DNA from: Microbacteriaceae bacterium
Lineage (GTDB): Bacteria; Actinomycetota; Actinomycetes; Actinomycetales; Microbacteriaceae
Direction: 5' to 3'
Length of the DNA stretch: 8,856 nucleotides
Assembly (NCBI GenBank): GCA_947486475.1
Contig: CANKTR010000034.1
Location: forward strand, 1-8,856
The position numbers were made by a program, and so were the translations under genes. A model generated the notes under the pieces. The model had not been told where the DNA came from, did no database searches, and was given only the letters and a program-made list of their open reading frames with translations. Of this stretch, positions 1 through 8,441 are shown piece after piece. How positions within the stretch are numbered: the stretch's first letter is position 1; the number at the start of each line of letters is the position of its first letter.

Positions 1-1
1 C

Positions 2-1930
<1,929 letters not shown>

Positions 1931-1953
1931 GGGCGCGATAAAAGGACACGGAC

Positions 1954-4533
1954 ATGACAGACCAACCAGGGGAACGGATCGAACAAGTCGACCTGCAGAT
2001 GGAGATGCAGCGGTCGTATCTCGATTATGCGATGAGTGTGATTGTCGGTCGGGCATTGCCCGACGTTCGTGACGGACTCAAGCCGGTTCACCGCCGTGTG
2101 CTCTACGCGATGTTCGACGGCGGATACCGCCCCGACAAAGCGTTCTCCAAGTGCTCGCGTGTGGTCGGTGACGTCATGGGTCAGTTCCACCCGCACGGGG
2201 ACTCCGCTATCTACGACGCTCTGGTTCGACTCGTTCAACCGTGGAGCCTTCGCTATCCGCTGGCATCGGGCCAGGGAAACTTCGGTTCCCCGGGTAACGA
2301 CGGAGCGGCCGCGCCGCGATACACCGAAACGCGCATGGCGCAACTGGCCATGGAAATGGTTCGCGACATCGACGAGAACACCGTTGATTTTCAGGACAAT
2401 TACGACGGTCGAACCCAAGAGCCATCGATTCTGCCGGCGCGTTTCCCGAATCTGTTGGTCAACGGCTCGGTCGGAATTGCCGTGGGCATGGCCACCAACA
2501 TTCCGCCTCACAACCTCCGCGAGGTAAGCGAAGCGGCGCTCTGGCACCTCGCAAACCCCACCGCGTCTCGCGAGGAATTACTCGAGGCTATTCTCGCGCG
2601 GGTCAAGGGACCCGATTTCCCCACGGGCGCTCTCATCGTTGGGACAACCGGCATCGACGAGGCGTATCGAACCGGGCATGGCTCCATCACCATGCGCGCG
2701 ATTGTCGAAACCGAGGAAATTCACGGCCGAACCTGTCTCGTTATCACCGCACTTCCGTACCAGGTCAATCCGGACAATCTCGCGATGAAAATCGCCGATC
2801 TTGTCAAAGAAAACAAGTTGCAGGGAATCGCGGACATTCGTGACGAATCGAGTGGCCGCACCGGGCAGCGGCTCGTTATCGTCCTGAAGCGCGATGCCGT
2901 CGCGAAAGTGGTCCTCAACAATCTGTATCGTCAAACTCAACTTCAAGACAACTTCGGCGCCAACATGCTCTCGATCGTGGACGGCGTCCCGCGCACGCTC
3001 CCAATCGACCAGTTCATCACCTATTGGGTGGAACACCAGGTGTCGGTCATCATCCGTCGGACACAATTCCGACTCGACAAGGCCGAGGCCGATGCCCACA
3101 TCTTGCGCGGATACCTCAAAGCGCTCGACGCGCTCGACGCCGTGATCGCCTTGATTCGAAAGTCGCCCACCGTGGACGACGCCAAGGCGGGGCTCATCAA
3201 ACTCCTCACAATCGACGACATTCAGGCAATGGCGATTCTCAACCTTCAATTGCGTCGTCTTGCTGCGCTCGAACGCCAGAAAATCGTGGATCAAGCGAAC
3301 GAAATCGAACAGCAGATCGCCGAATACAAGCGAATTCTTGCCGACGAATCGGTGCAGCGCGAAATCATCAGCACCGAGCTCACCGAAATCGTCGACAAAT
3401 ACGGCGACGAACGCCGGACGACGATTGTTCCCAGCGAGGGAGATCTTCGGAACGAGGATCTGATTCCGGAGGAAGAGATTGTCGTTACGGTGACGCGGGC
3501 GGGGTACGTGAAACGCACGCGCAGTGACAACTACCGTTCACAGAACCGCGGCGGCAAGGGAATCAAAGGCGCGAAACTGCGCGCCGACGATGTCGTTCAG
3601 CATTTTCTTGTCACGACGACCCACCACTGGCTGTTGTTTTTCACCGACAAAGGCAGGGTCTATCGCGCCAAAGGGTACGAACTTCAAGAAGCGGCTCGCG
3701 ACGCGAAGGGCCAGCACATCGCCAACCTGCTCGCCTTGCTGCCCGGCGAATCCGTCGCTCAAATCCTCGACGTGCGAAACTATGCGGGCGCCGAGTATCT
3801 CGTTTTGGCGACACGGAAGGGTTTGGTCAAAAAATCCAAACTGACCGACTATGACACCAACCGTTCCGGTGGAGTGTTTGCCATTGACCTCGCGGTGGAA
3901 AAAGGTAAGGACGGAAAACCCGTGCTGACGGATGACGGTCAACCCACCTTCCTCGACGCCGTGGTGTCCGCGATGCTGGTGAACTCCGACAGCGAGATAC
4001 TGTTGGTCTCCAAATCGGGAATGTCCCTTCGATTCCAGGCAAACGACGCCTCACTGCGACCGACCGGACGCAAGACGGCGGGTGTCAAGGGGCTGTCGTT
4101 GCGCACCGGCGACCAATTACTGTCCGCCGCGGTGGTTTCTGATTCGGGGTACGTGTTTGTGGTGACCGAGAGCGGGTTTGCCAAACGCACGGAGGTTAGC
4201 CAGTACCGGGTCCAAAATCGCGGTGGTATCGGCATCAAGGTGGCCAAACTGACCGATGAGCGCGGCGGGTTAACGGGCGGTCTGATCGTCGATGACGGTG
4301 ACGAGGTTCTCGTCATCATGGAAGGCGGCAAGGTCGTTCGCTCGAGCGTCGATGGCGTTCCGGCGAAAGGACGCGACACAATGGGAGTCGTCTTTGCTCG
4401 CCCCGACGACGGAGATCGGATTCTCGCCATCGCACGGAATGTCGAGCGTAATCTAGACTCGTCAACAGAAATCGAATCACCGCACGACGACGAGTCCGAC
4501 GTGGATGTAAAGGAAGAAGTGGAAGATGATTAA
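1954..4533 (+). CDS. gyrA: DNA gyrase subunit A
   Basis: GyrA is the DNA breakage-reunion and wrapping subunit of gyrase; length 859 aa, usual for the family. ATG 1954 is chosen because AAAGGA (1941-1946) sits 7 nt upstream and the N-terminus aligns with the family. The breakage domain has the catalytic tyrosine in RYTETRMA (Tyr123). The quinolone-determining region [10 protein letters not shown] (80-88) has Ser84 and Asp88 at the positions of E. coli Ser83 and Asp87, the residues usually found in susceptible enzymes. The C-terminal beta-pinwheel has a GyrA-box-like QNRGGKG (530-536) and a second related QNRGGIG (754-760). Canonical boxes have Arg or Lys at position two, so Asn is unusual. 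An apparent insertion at about 649-666 is rich in Lys, Gly and Asp. The tail (about 840-859) is strongly acidic. The gene lies 23 nt behind gyrB and is surely co-transcribed with it; its last 8 nt overlap the next gene. Confidence 0.98.
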   Translation: MTDQPGERIEQVDLQMEMQRSYLDYAMSVIVGRALPDVRDGLKPVHRRVLYAMFDGGYRPDKAFSKCSRVVGDVMGQFHPHGDSAIYDALVRLVQPWSLRYPLASGQGNFGSPGNDGAAAPRYTETRMAQLAMEMVRDIDENTVDFQDNYDGRTQEPSILPARFPNLLVNGSVGIAVGMATNIPPHNLREVSEAALWHLANPTASREELLEAILARVKGPDFPTGALIVGTTGIDEAYRTGHGSITMRAIVETEEIHGRTCLVITALPYQVNPDNLAMKIADLVKENKLQGIADIRDESSGRTGQRLVIVLKRDAVAKVVLNNLYRQTQLQDNFGANMLSIVDGVPRTLPIDQFITYWVEHQVSVIIRRTQFRLDKAEADAHILRGYLKALDALDAVIALIRKSPTVDDAKAGLIKLLTIDDIQAMAILNLQLRRLAALERQKIVDQANEIEQQIAEYKRILADESVQREIISTELTEIVDKYGDERRTTIVPSEGDLRNEDLIPEEEIVVTVTRAGYVKRTRSDNYRSQNRGGKGIKGAKLRADDVVQHFLVTTTHHWLLFFTDKGRVYRAKGYELQEAARDAKGQHIANLLALLPGESVAQILDVRNYAGAEYLVLATRKGLVKKSKLTDYDTNRSGGVFAIDLAVEKGKDGKPVLTDDGQPTFLDAVVSAMLVNSDSEILLVSKSGMSLRFQANDASLRPTGRKTAGVKGLSLRTGDQLLSAAVVSDSGYVFVVTESGFAKRTEVSQYRVQNRGGIGIKVAKLTDERGGLTGGLIVDDGDEVLVIMEGGKVVRSSVDGVPAKGRDTMGVVFARPDDGDRILAIARNVERNLDSSTEIESPHDDESDVDVKEEVEDD

Positions 4534-4900
4534 AGACAGCTCGAGCAAACAGGTTCGCCTGCGTCTCGTACACATCGACTTTTGGTCCGCAACCAAGAAC
4601 TCGTTCATCGTCGCGCTGTCGACGGCGGTCATCCTTGCGGTATTCAACTTCGGCGCGTGGTTGTTGCTGTCCGTTCTCGGCGTTGTGGACACCCTGAACG
4701 GAATCGTTAGTTCGATTATCGGGGTCGACTTCCTGGGCCTCACCGACCTGATGTCCTTCCCCTCCGTCATGGTTTTCACGCTGGTTCAGGCAATCACGAT
4801 GATCGTCTGCGGAACGGTACTCGGGGCCTTGGGGTCGCTCGCGTTCAATTTCATCGCGCGAATCACCGGCGGAATCCGGATCGCCTTCACGAACGACTAG
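4526..4900 (+). CDS. DUF3566 small membrane protein downstream of gyrA
   Basis: This 124-residue protein has two predicted membrane segments, about 28-50 and 81-111. The N-terminus [17 protein letters not shown] and the C-terminus [11 protein letters not shown] are characteristic of the DUF3566 family. Members of that family sit directly behind gyrA in many actinobacteria (Rv0007 in M. tuberculosis). The Mycobacterium member carries a long disordered N-terminal extension; here only the core domain is present. Its molecular role is not established. Position suggests a link to chromosome or division housekeeping, but that is inference. ATG 4526 overlaps the gyrA stop (ATGATTAA), with AAAGGA at 4509-4514, so translation is probably coupled to gyrA. 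No terminator is evident between this gene and the tRNAs. Confidence 0.9.
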   Translation: MIKDSSSKQVRLRLVHIDFWSATKNSFIVALSTAVILAVFNFGAWLLLSVLGVVDTLNGIVSSIIGVDFLGLTDLMSFPSVMVFTLVQAITMIVCGTVLGALGSLAFNFIARITGGIRIAFTND

Positions 4901-4921
4901 TCGAACAGGACCACCAGCGAT

Positions 4922-4950
4922 TTTTCGGGCGTCTCGAATTGCGATAGGCT
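4922..4950 (+). promoter_or_regulatory. Tentative promoter for the tRNA-Ile/tRNA-Ala transcript
   Basis: A -10-like TAGGCT (4945-4950, fits TAnnnT) lies 17 nt behind a weak -35-like TTTTCG (4922-4927). This would start transcription around 4957 and leave a leader of only a few bases before tRNA-Ile. The -35 match is poor (three of six), so the tRNAs could instead be made by read-through from the gyrase operon. Confidence 0.3.
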
Positions 4951-4962
4951 CGGGGAGGTTCA

Positions 4963-5036
4963 GGGGCTATAGCTCAGGTGGTTAGAGCGCTTCGCTGATA
5001 ACGAAGAGGTCCCAGGTTCAAGTCCTGGTAGCCCCA
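4963..5036 (+). tRNA. tRNA-Ile (anticodon GAU)
   Basis: A full cloverleaf can be folded by hand. The acceptor is GGGGCTA with TAGCCCC and the D stem is GCTC with GAGC. The anticodon stem CTTCG/CGAAG encloses loop CTGATAA with GAT at 4997-4999. The T arm is CCAGG TTCAAGT CCTGG, and the discriminator is A5036. Length is 74 nt. The 3' CCA is not encoded (ACCC follows the acceptor), so CCA must be added after transcription. A tRNA-Ile then tRNA-Ala pair behind gyrA and DUF3566 is the conserved actinobacterial arrangement (ileT-alaT in M. tuberculosis). Confidence 0.98.
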
Positions 5037-5038
5037 CC

Positions 5039-5054
5039 CGGTTTCCCGAAACCG
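5039..5054 (+). other. Perfect hairpin between the two tRNAs
   Basis: CGGTTTC and GAAACCG form a perfect 7-bp inverted repeat around a CC centre (realistically a 6-bp stem with a CCCG tetraloop). It fills most of the 25-nt spacer between tRNA-Ile and tRNA-Ala. There is no following T-run, so it is unlikely to be an intrinsic terminator. A role in processing or spacing of a dicistronic tRNA precursor is inference. Confidence 0.5.
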
Positions 5055-5061
5055 TAACAAC

Positions 5062-5134
5062 GGGGACTTAGCTCAATTGGTAGAGCGCCTGCTTTGCAAG
5101 CAGGAGGTCAGGGGTTCGATTCCCCTAGTCTCCA
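5062..5134 (+). tRNA. tRNA-Ala (anticodon UGC)
   Basis: The cloverleaf is complete. The acceptor is GGGGACT with AGTCTCC (one G-U pair) and the D stem is GCTC/GAGC. The anticodon stem CCTGC/GCAGG encloses loop TTTGCAA with TGC at 5095-5097. The T arm is AGGGG TTCGATT CCCCT, and the discriminator is A5134. Length is 73 nt. CCA is not encoded (ACAC follows the acceptor). It is probably co-transcribed with tRNA-Ile. Confidence 0.98.
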
Positions 5135-5153
5135 CACCGAATAGACTTCACGG

Positions 5154-5360
5154 GTGTCTTCAGAAAACCGTCGGGATAGATCAATCGGAGCAGGCCTTGA
5201 GCGACTCGGTGACCGCATCACCTCGGTTGTCGGCACAATGTGGGCGGCGTTGGTCTTTGCGTTGCTCGCGTTGGTTTCGTTGCCAGCGGCCCTCCCAACC
5301 GGTGAAACGCAGGAAATCTTGGCAGAGATTCACACCCTGACACGTTCGCAGTCGAAATAG
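5154..5360 (+). CDS. Small single-TM protein of unknown function
   Basis: The 68-residue frame begins at GTG 5154, 19 nt after tRNA-Ala, with no clear Shine-Dalgarno. The only in-frame ATG (5238) would start inside the membrane segment. The N-terminus (1-22) is hydrophilic and mixed-charge, with LERLGDRI able to form an amphipathic helix. One hydrophobic segment follows at about 26-47 (VVGTMWAALVFALLALVSLP). A short polar tail EILAEIHTLTRSQSK ends the protein. Codon choice resembles the neighbouring genes and the hydrophobicity pattern is protein-like, so I think it is real. I do not recognise a named family. From memory, similar N-terminal halves occur in longer actinobacterial membrane proteins, so this could be a shortened derivative; that is unverified. 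It ends 10 nt before the transporter start and may be co-transcribed with it. Confidence 0.6.
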   Translation: MSSENRRDRSIGAGLERLGDRITSVVGTMWAALVFALLALVSLPAALPTGETQEILAEIHTLTRSQSK

Positions 5361-5370
5361 CCGGCGCGGG

Positions 5371-6294
5371 ATGTCACGTCGTGCACTGCTGCTATTCCTC
5401 GCTGTCGGAGTGGCGTGGGGAATTCCCTACTATTTCATTGCCGTAGCCAATCACTCGTTCAGCACGCCGAGCATCGTGTGGTTGCGGGTCACGATCGGCG
5501 CGGCGATTCTGCTCCCCATCGTGATTTTCCGGGGAGATCTTCGTGAAACCCTGAAGAACTGGCGAGGAGTTCTGTTGTTCGCCACTCTCGAGATGGTGGG
5601 CCCCTGGTACCTCATCACCGAGGCCGAGAGAACGACGGCGAGTAGCTTCGCCGGGCTCATGATGACCACAATCCCCTTTATCGCCGCGTTCATCACGGGA
5701 ACCTTCCTCGGTGATCGCGCGGCTCGGCACCCCGCCACCATCACCGGGTTGATTCTCGGTTTTGTGGGTGTTTTCGCCCTGGTCGGTATCGATGCGCTGA
5801 GCGGCGTACTCGAGATTGGCCCTGTGTTGATGCTGGCGTTTTCGGCGGTGTGCTACGCGATTGCACCAATCGTCGCCGGGCGAACCATGCCCACCATGTC
5901 CGGGTTGTCGCTCAGCGCGGTCTCTCTCGCAATGGTGTCCATCATCTATGCCCCATTCGCAGCGTTCACGTTGCCGGCCGACCTTGCCCGCGGGCCGGCG
6001 TTGGACGGATGGACTGCAATTATCGTTCTCGGCGCGGTGAGTTCCGCAATTGCCTTCGTACTGTTTTTCGCGCTCATCAAGCACGTCGGTCCCCGTCGCG
6101 CGACACTCATCACGTATCTCAACCTCTTGGTCGCGTCGATACTGGGGATCGTGTTTCTGGACGAGCCGCTCACCGCGGGAATTGCAATCGGGTTACCCCT
6201 GGTGGTTGCGGGTTCCTACCTTGCCGGGCGCAATCGGTCGGAGATTCAGGGCACCGTCATCGGTTCGTTCCGTCGCCGACGAACACGACGGTAG
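5371..6294 (+). CDS. EamA-family (DMT superfamily) transporter
   Basis: This 307-residue integral membrane protein has about ten hydrophobic segments arranged as two repeats (about 3-140 and 147-286), the architecture of EamA/RhaT-type drug-metabolite transporters. Family features are WLRVTIGAAILLP after TM2, FLGDRAARHPATITGLILGFVGVFALVG closing repeat 1, and SSAIAFVLFFALIKHVG with FLDEPLTAGIAIGLPLVVAGSYL in repeat 2. The substrate cannot be read from sequence; family members export amino acids, metabolites or drugs. ATG 5371 places TM1 at the N-terminus, but the ribosome site is weak (GCGGG), so coupling to the small gene 10 nt upstream is plausible. The basic C-terminal tail (RRRRTRR) is encoded within the 38-bp tail-to-tail overlap with the sensor kinase. 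Confidence 0.9.
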   Translation: MSRRALLLFLAVGVAWGIPYYFIAVANHSFSTPSIVWLRVTIGAAILLPIVIFRGDLRETLKNWRGVLLFATLEMVGPWYLITEAERTTASSFAGLMMTTIPFIAAFITGTFLGDRAARHPATITGLILGFVGVFALVGIDALSGVLEIGPVLMLAFSAVCYAIAPIVAGRTMPTMSGLSLSAVSLAMVSIIYAPFAAFTLPADLARGPALDGWTAIIVLGAVSSAIAFVLFFALIKHVGPRRATLITYLNLLVASILGIVFLDEPLTAGIAIGLPLVVAGSYLAGRNRSEIQGTVIGSFRRRRTRR

Positions 6295-7654
6295 CGGTTA
6301 GACCCGAGCCCGATGGGCCGGGTGCGAGAGCAACCGTTCCGCGTCCCAGCTCGGCGAGGTGCTTGACGATCGCCAATCCCAAACCGCTTCCGTCGGTGGT
6401 GGAATCCGCCCTCCAAAACCGGTCAAAAGCCCGCTCGCGCTGCTCGGGCGTCATTCCCGGCCCGGCGTCCACCACTGTCAATTCGACGTCGCGCACCAGC
6501 GGGCGGACGCGAACGAGGACGGCGGTTCCCGCGGGGCTATGCCCAATGGCATTGTCGACGAGGTTATCCACGATCTGTTCAACCGCTCCGCCGATCGCCA
6601 GAGCGGGGGCGCTTGCGGGTCCGTCGTAGGCAATCGTGATGTTCTGTTCCTCGGCGAGTGCTCGCCAGTTGTCGACTCGATCACGTGCGATCGTGGCGAT
6701 ATCGACCGGTATCGGTTCGGTCGAGCCCCCGTCTGATCGCGCAATGGACAGCAAGCCTTCGACAATTGTCGTGAGTCGTTCCACCTCGATTTCGGCGTCG
6801 CGCAATCGGTCCGCCGCGCGAGCGGAATCCGACTCCAGCGCTTCGCGGGCGCTTTCAATCCTGAGGAGCAACGCCGTGAGCGGGGTGCGAAGTTGGTGCG
6901 AGGCATCCGAGGCAAAGGCTCGCTGCTGTCGGATCAGGGAATCAAGCTTGGTCGCCATGGTGTTGAAGGCGACGGCGAGACTGCGGACTTCGTGGGGACC
7001 GTCGGTTTCCGACAACGAGCCGGAAAAGTCCCCGTTCGCCAACGCGTTCGCTTGAGCCTCGACCCGCCGAATCGGGCGGATGACAACGCCCGACACGACG
7101 AACGCAAGCAGCACCGAAAGCGCGAGGGCCGCACCCGCAACCCACCAGAGAAACAGCGTTTTCTCGGCCACGGACTGGTCGATTTCACCACTGGGGAAAC
7201 TGAGCCGGACGGCGCCGTAGATGGAGGATCCATTAATGATGGGAACCGAAACGTAGACAAGGTTGGACTGGAGAGTATCCGACCAGCGCTCGCCCGAGGT
7301 GACATTCCCAAGCAACGACTGGGCAATCTCTGGGCGGTTCGTGAAATCTGTTCCGACAGCCAGCTCGACCGGGTCACTCGTCAGAACACCGATGCCATCC
7401 CGATCGACCACGATGACCTGCGTGTTGCCCTGTTCCGCGTATCGGTTTACAAGCGCCACAAGGGTTGGGTCCATGTTTCCGGTGGTTTCGACCAGTCGCT
7501 CCACGCGAGAGCCCAGCACGAACGCGTCGCGTTCGTATTCGGTAATAATTCGTGCCTGCTCGGATTCGGCGACATAATTCAACACCACCGCCCCCTGAGC
7601 GGCGAGCAACGTCGCGCTCACTCCGACGATGGATAAGAGAAAGAGGCGTCTCAC
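6257..7654 (-). CDS. Two-component sensor histidine kinase (HAMP, HisKA, HATPase_c)
   Basis: This 465-residue membrane kinase is the partner of the response regulator directly upstream. It has TM1 at about 4-27, an extracytoplasmic sensor region at about 28-166 and TM2 at about 168-192. HAMP follows at about 192-243. HisKA has the phosphoacceptor His253 in HQLRTPLTAL. The catalytic domain has the N-box VDNLVDNAIGHSP (Asn368), the G1 box DAGPG (396-400), FDRFW and the G2 box GSGLGLAI (422-429). The sensor region (VIVVDRDGIGVLTSDP, then NLVYVSVPI and GAVRLSFP) looks like a Cache/PAS-type fold, so a small ligand is likely but unknown. The start chosen is GTG 7654, whose GTGA overlaps the regulator's TGA and follows GAGGAG by 6 nt. 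A GTG at 7702 would add 16 residues before TM1 and is less likely. The 3' end overlaps the transporter gene. Confidence 0.95.
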   Translation of the reverse strand: MRRLFLLSIVGVSATLLAAQGAVVLNYVAESEQARIITEYERDAFVLGSRVERLVETTGNMDPTLVALVNRYAEQGNTQVIVVDRDGIGVLTSDPVELAVGTDFTNRPEIAQSLLGNVTSGERWSDTLQSNLVYVSVPIINGSSIYGAVRLSFPSGEIDQSVAEKTLFLWWVAGAALALSVLLAFVVSGVVIRPIRRVEAQANALANGDFSGSLSETDGPHEVRSLAVAFNTMATKLDSLIRQQRAFASDASHQLRTPLTALLLRIESAREALESDSARAADRLRDAEIEVERLTTIVEGLLSIARSDGGSTEPIPVDIATIARDRVDNWRALAEEQNITIAYDGPASAPALAIGGAVEQIVDNLVDNAIGHSPAGTAVLVRVRPLVRDVELTVVDAGPGMTPEQRERAFDRFWRADSTTDGSGLGLAIVKHLAELGRGTVALAPGPSGSGLTATVVFVGDGTNR

Positions 7655-8319
7655 GACACGCTCCTCACGGTGAATCCAACCCCTCGCACCGATTCGACCC
7701 ACTTCGGGTCACCGAGTTTCTTGCGGATGCTGGCGACGTGGGCGTCGAGAGTTTTGGTGGTGCCGTACCAGGTGGTCTCCCAGACGTCTCGGAGAATGTC
7801 GGCTCGTCGAAAGGCCGTCCCCGGCTCACGAGCGAGGTAGGCCAACAGGTCAAACTCTTTGGGTGTGAGAGCAACCGATTTTTCGTTCACCGAAACCGTT
7901 CGAGTTTTGGTGTCAATGACGAGGGAGCCGACCTCGAGGTGTGTGATGGGTGCGACGGAGCCCGTTGCTCGTCTCATCACCGCGTGGATGCGTGCGACAA
8001 GTTCTTTGATACCAAATGGTTTGACCACGTAGTCGTCGGCGCCCATGTCAAGAACCGTCACGCGGTCCATCTCTGTTTCACGGGCACTCACAACGATGAT
8101 GGGCACGTGCGAAAAACTCCGGATTAACCGACAGACCTCAGTGCCATCCATATCGGGTAAACCGAGATCCAAGATCACCGTTGTTACTCCGCCGGCCCGG
8201 ACCTTCGCAATTGCTTCGCTTGCGAGAACCACGTGTTTGACGTCGTAATCATTCGCGCGGAGACCTTCGATTACCGCGTCGGCGATCGAGCGATCGTCTT
8301 CGACAAGCAGAACTGTCAT
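7651..8319 (-). CDS. OmpR/PhoB-type response regulator
   Basis: This 222-residue DNA-binding regulator is phosphorylated by the adjacent kinase. The receiver domain (1-118) has the acidic pocket LVEDD (5-9), the phosphoacceptor Asp51 in VILDLGLPDMDG, the switch Ser78 (VVSAR) and the conserved Lys100 (VVKPF). The winged-helix domain (about 125-220) has LTPKEFDLLAYLA, RADILRDVW, the recognition helix LDAHVASIRKKL and VRGVGF, all standard for the OmpR class. ATG 8319 is chosen because MTVLLVEDD is the usual family start. The same frame extends to an ATG at 8460, but those 47 residues are low-quality sequence covering the divergent intergenic region. No good Shine-Dalgarno precedes ATG 8319; instead an inverted repeat ends 12 nt before it. 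The gene is divergent from the acidic-repeat gene, which is a natural target candidate. Confidence 0.95.
   Translation of the reverse strand: MTVLLVEDDRSIADAVIEGLRANDYDVKHVVLASEAIAKVRAGGVTTVILDLGLPDMDGTEVCRLIRSFSHVPIIVVSARETEMDRVTVLDMGADDYVVKPFGIKELVARIHAVMRRATGSVAPITHLEVGSLVIDTKTRTVSVNEKSVALTPKEFDLLAYLAREPGTAFRRADILRDVWETTWYGTTKTLDAHVASIRKKLGDPKWVESVRGVGFTVRSVS
7661..7666 (-). promoter_or_regulatory. Ribosome binding site that sets the kinase start
   Basis: GAGGAG on the minus strand lies 6 nt before GTG 7654, inside the last codons of the response-regulator gene. It supports GTG 7654 over the longer GTG 7702 start and fits translational coupling of regulator and kinase. Confidence 0.8.
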
Positions 8320-8331
8320 ACAACGAGAGTG

Positions 8332-8354
8332 CCACGAATCTGCACAATTCGTGG
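8332..8354. promoter_or_regulatory. Perfect inverted repeat, possible operator or leader hairpin of the response regulator
   Basis: CCACGAAT (8332-8339) and ATTCGTGG (8347-8354) form a perfect 8-bp inverted repeat around a 7-nt spacer. It starts 12 nt upstream of the response-regulator ATG on the minus strand. It could be a dimer binding site (half-sites offset by 15 bp) or, in minus-strand RNA, a hairpin beside a start that lacks a Shine-Dalgarno. OmpR-class regulators more often bind direct repeats, so the binder may be another protein. No T-run follows on either side, so a terminator is unlikely. Confidence 0.6.
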
Positions 8355-8355
8355 T

Positions 8356-8371
8356 TGTTTCACGTGGAACG
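8356..8371. promoter_or_regulatory. parS: parS site (ParB binding, chromosome segregation)
   Basis: TGTTTCACGTGGAACG matches the bacterial parS consensus TGTTYCACGTGRAACA at 15 of 16 positions. The 14-bp core GTTTCACGTGGAAC (8357-8370) is a full match. ParB binds such sites and, with ParA and SMC, organises and segregates the origin region. parS sites cluster near oriC, which agrees with the gyrB-gyrA neighbourhood. By my rough count (12 fixed and 2 two-fold positions) such a core is expected about once per 67 Mb by chance. It lies in the divergent intergenic region, 36 nt upstream of the response-regulator start and next to the inverted repeat. Confidence 0.85.
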
Positions 8372-8381
8372 CCCGATAACC

Positions 8382-8408
8382 TTGGACGTTTCTTTACCAA
8401 ACTACGTT
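8382..8408 (+). promoter_or_regulatory. Candidate promoter of the acidic-repeat gene
   Basis: TTGGAC (8382-8387, four of six to TTGACA) and TACGTT (8403-8408, fits TAnnnT) are separated by 15 nt, shorter than the ideal 17. They would start transcription near 8415, about 27 nt ahead of ATG 8442. The call rests only on motif match and position. Confidence 0.35.
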
Positions 8409-8441
8409 TTTTCCGCCGCGTGGACGGGCGATGATGAGGAC

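Noticed and set aside
4894..4903. Palindrome CGACTAGTCG at the stop of the DUF3566 gene.
   Set aside because: It has no loop and no T-run, so it cannot act as an intrinsic terminator, and it is short enough to occur by chance.
5131..5158. Possible terminator hairpin (ACACC with GGTGT) just after tRNA-Ala.
   Set aside because: The stem is only five pairs, the loop is long and no T-run follows; it also overlaps the start of the next gene.
5392..6084. Minus-strand open frame of 230 codons opposite the EamA transporter.
   Set aside because: Its translation is rich in His, Arg, Gln and Gly with no domain signal; it mirrors the codon pattern of the real membrane-protein gene.
6564..6572. TTATCCACG, one mismatch from a DnaA box (TTATCCACA).
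   Set aside because: It is a single copy inside the kinase coding sequence and encodes part of the conserved N-box region; no cluster of DnaA boxes is present.
5850..7636. Plus-strand open frames across the transporter 3' end and the kinase gene (5850-6629, 6893-7636).
   Set aside because: They overlap well-supported genes, and their translations are Arg/Ser/Pro-rich low-quality sequence without recognisable motifs.
8230..8235. Other CACGTG cores (6682-6687, 8104-8109, 8230-8235) as further parS sites.
   Set aside because: Their flanks do not match GTTY/RAAC on both sides, and all lie within coding sequence.
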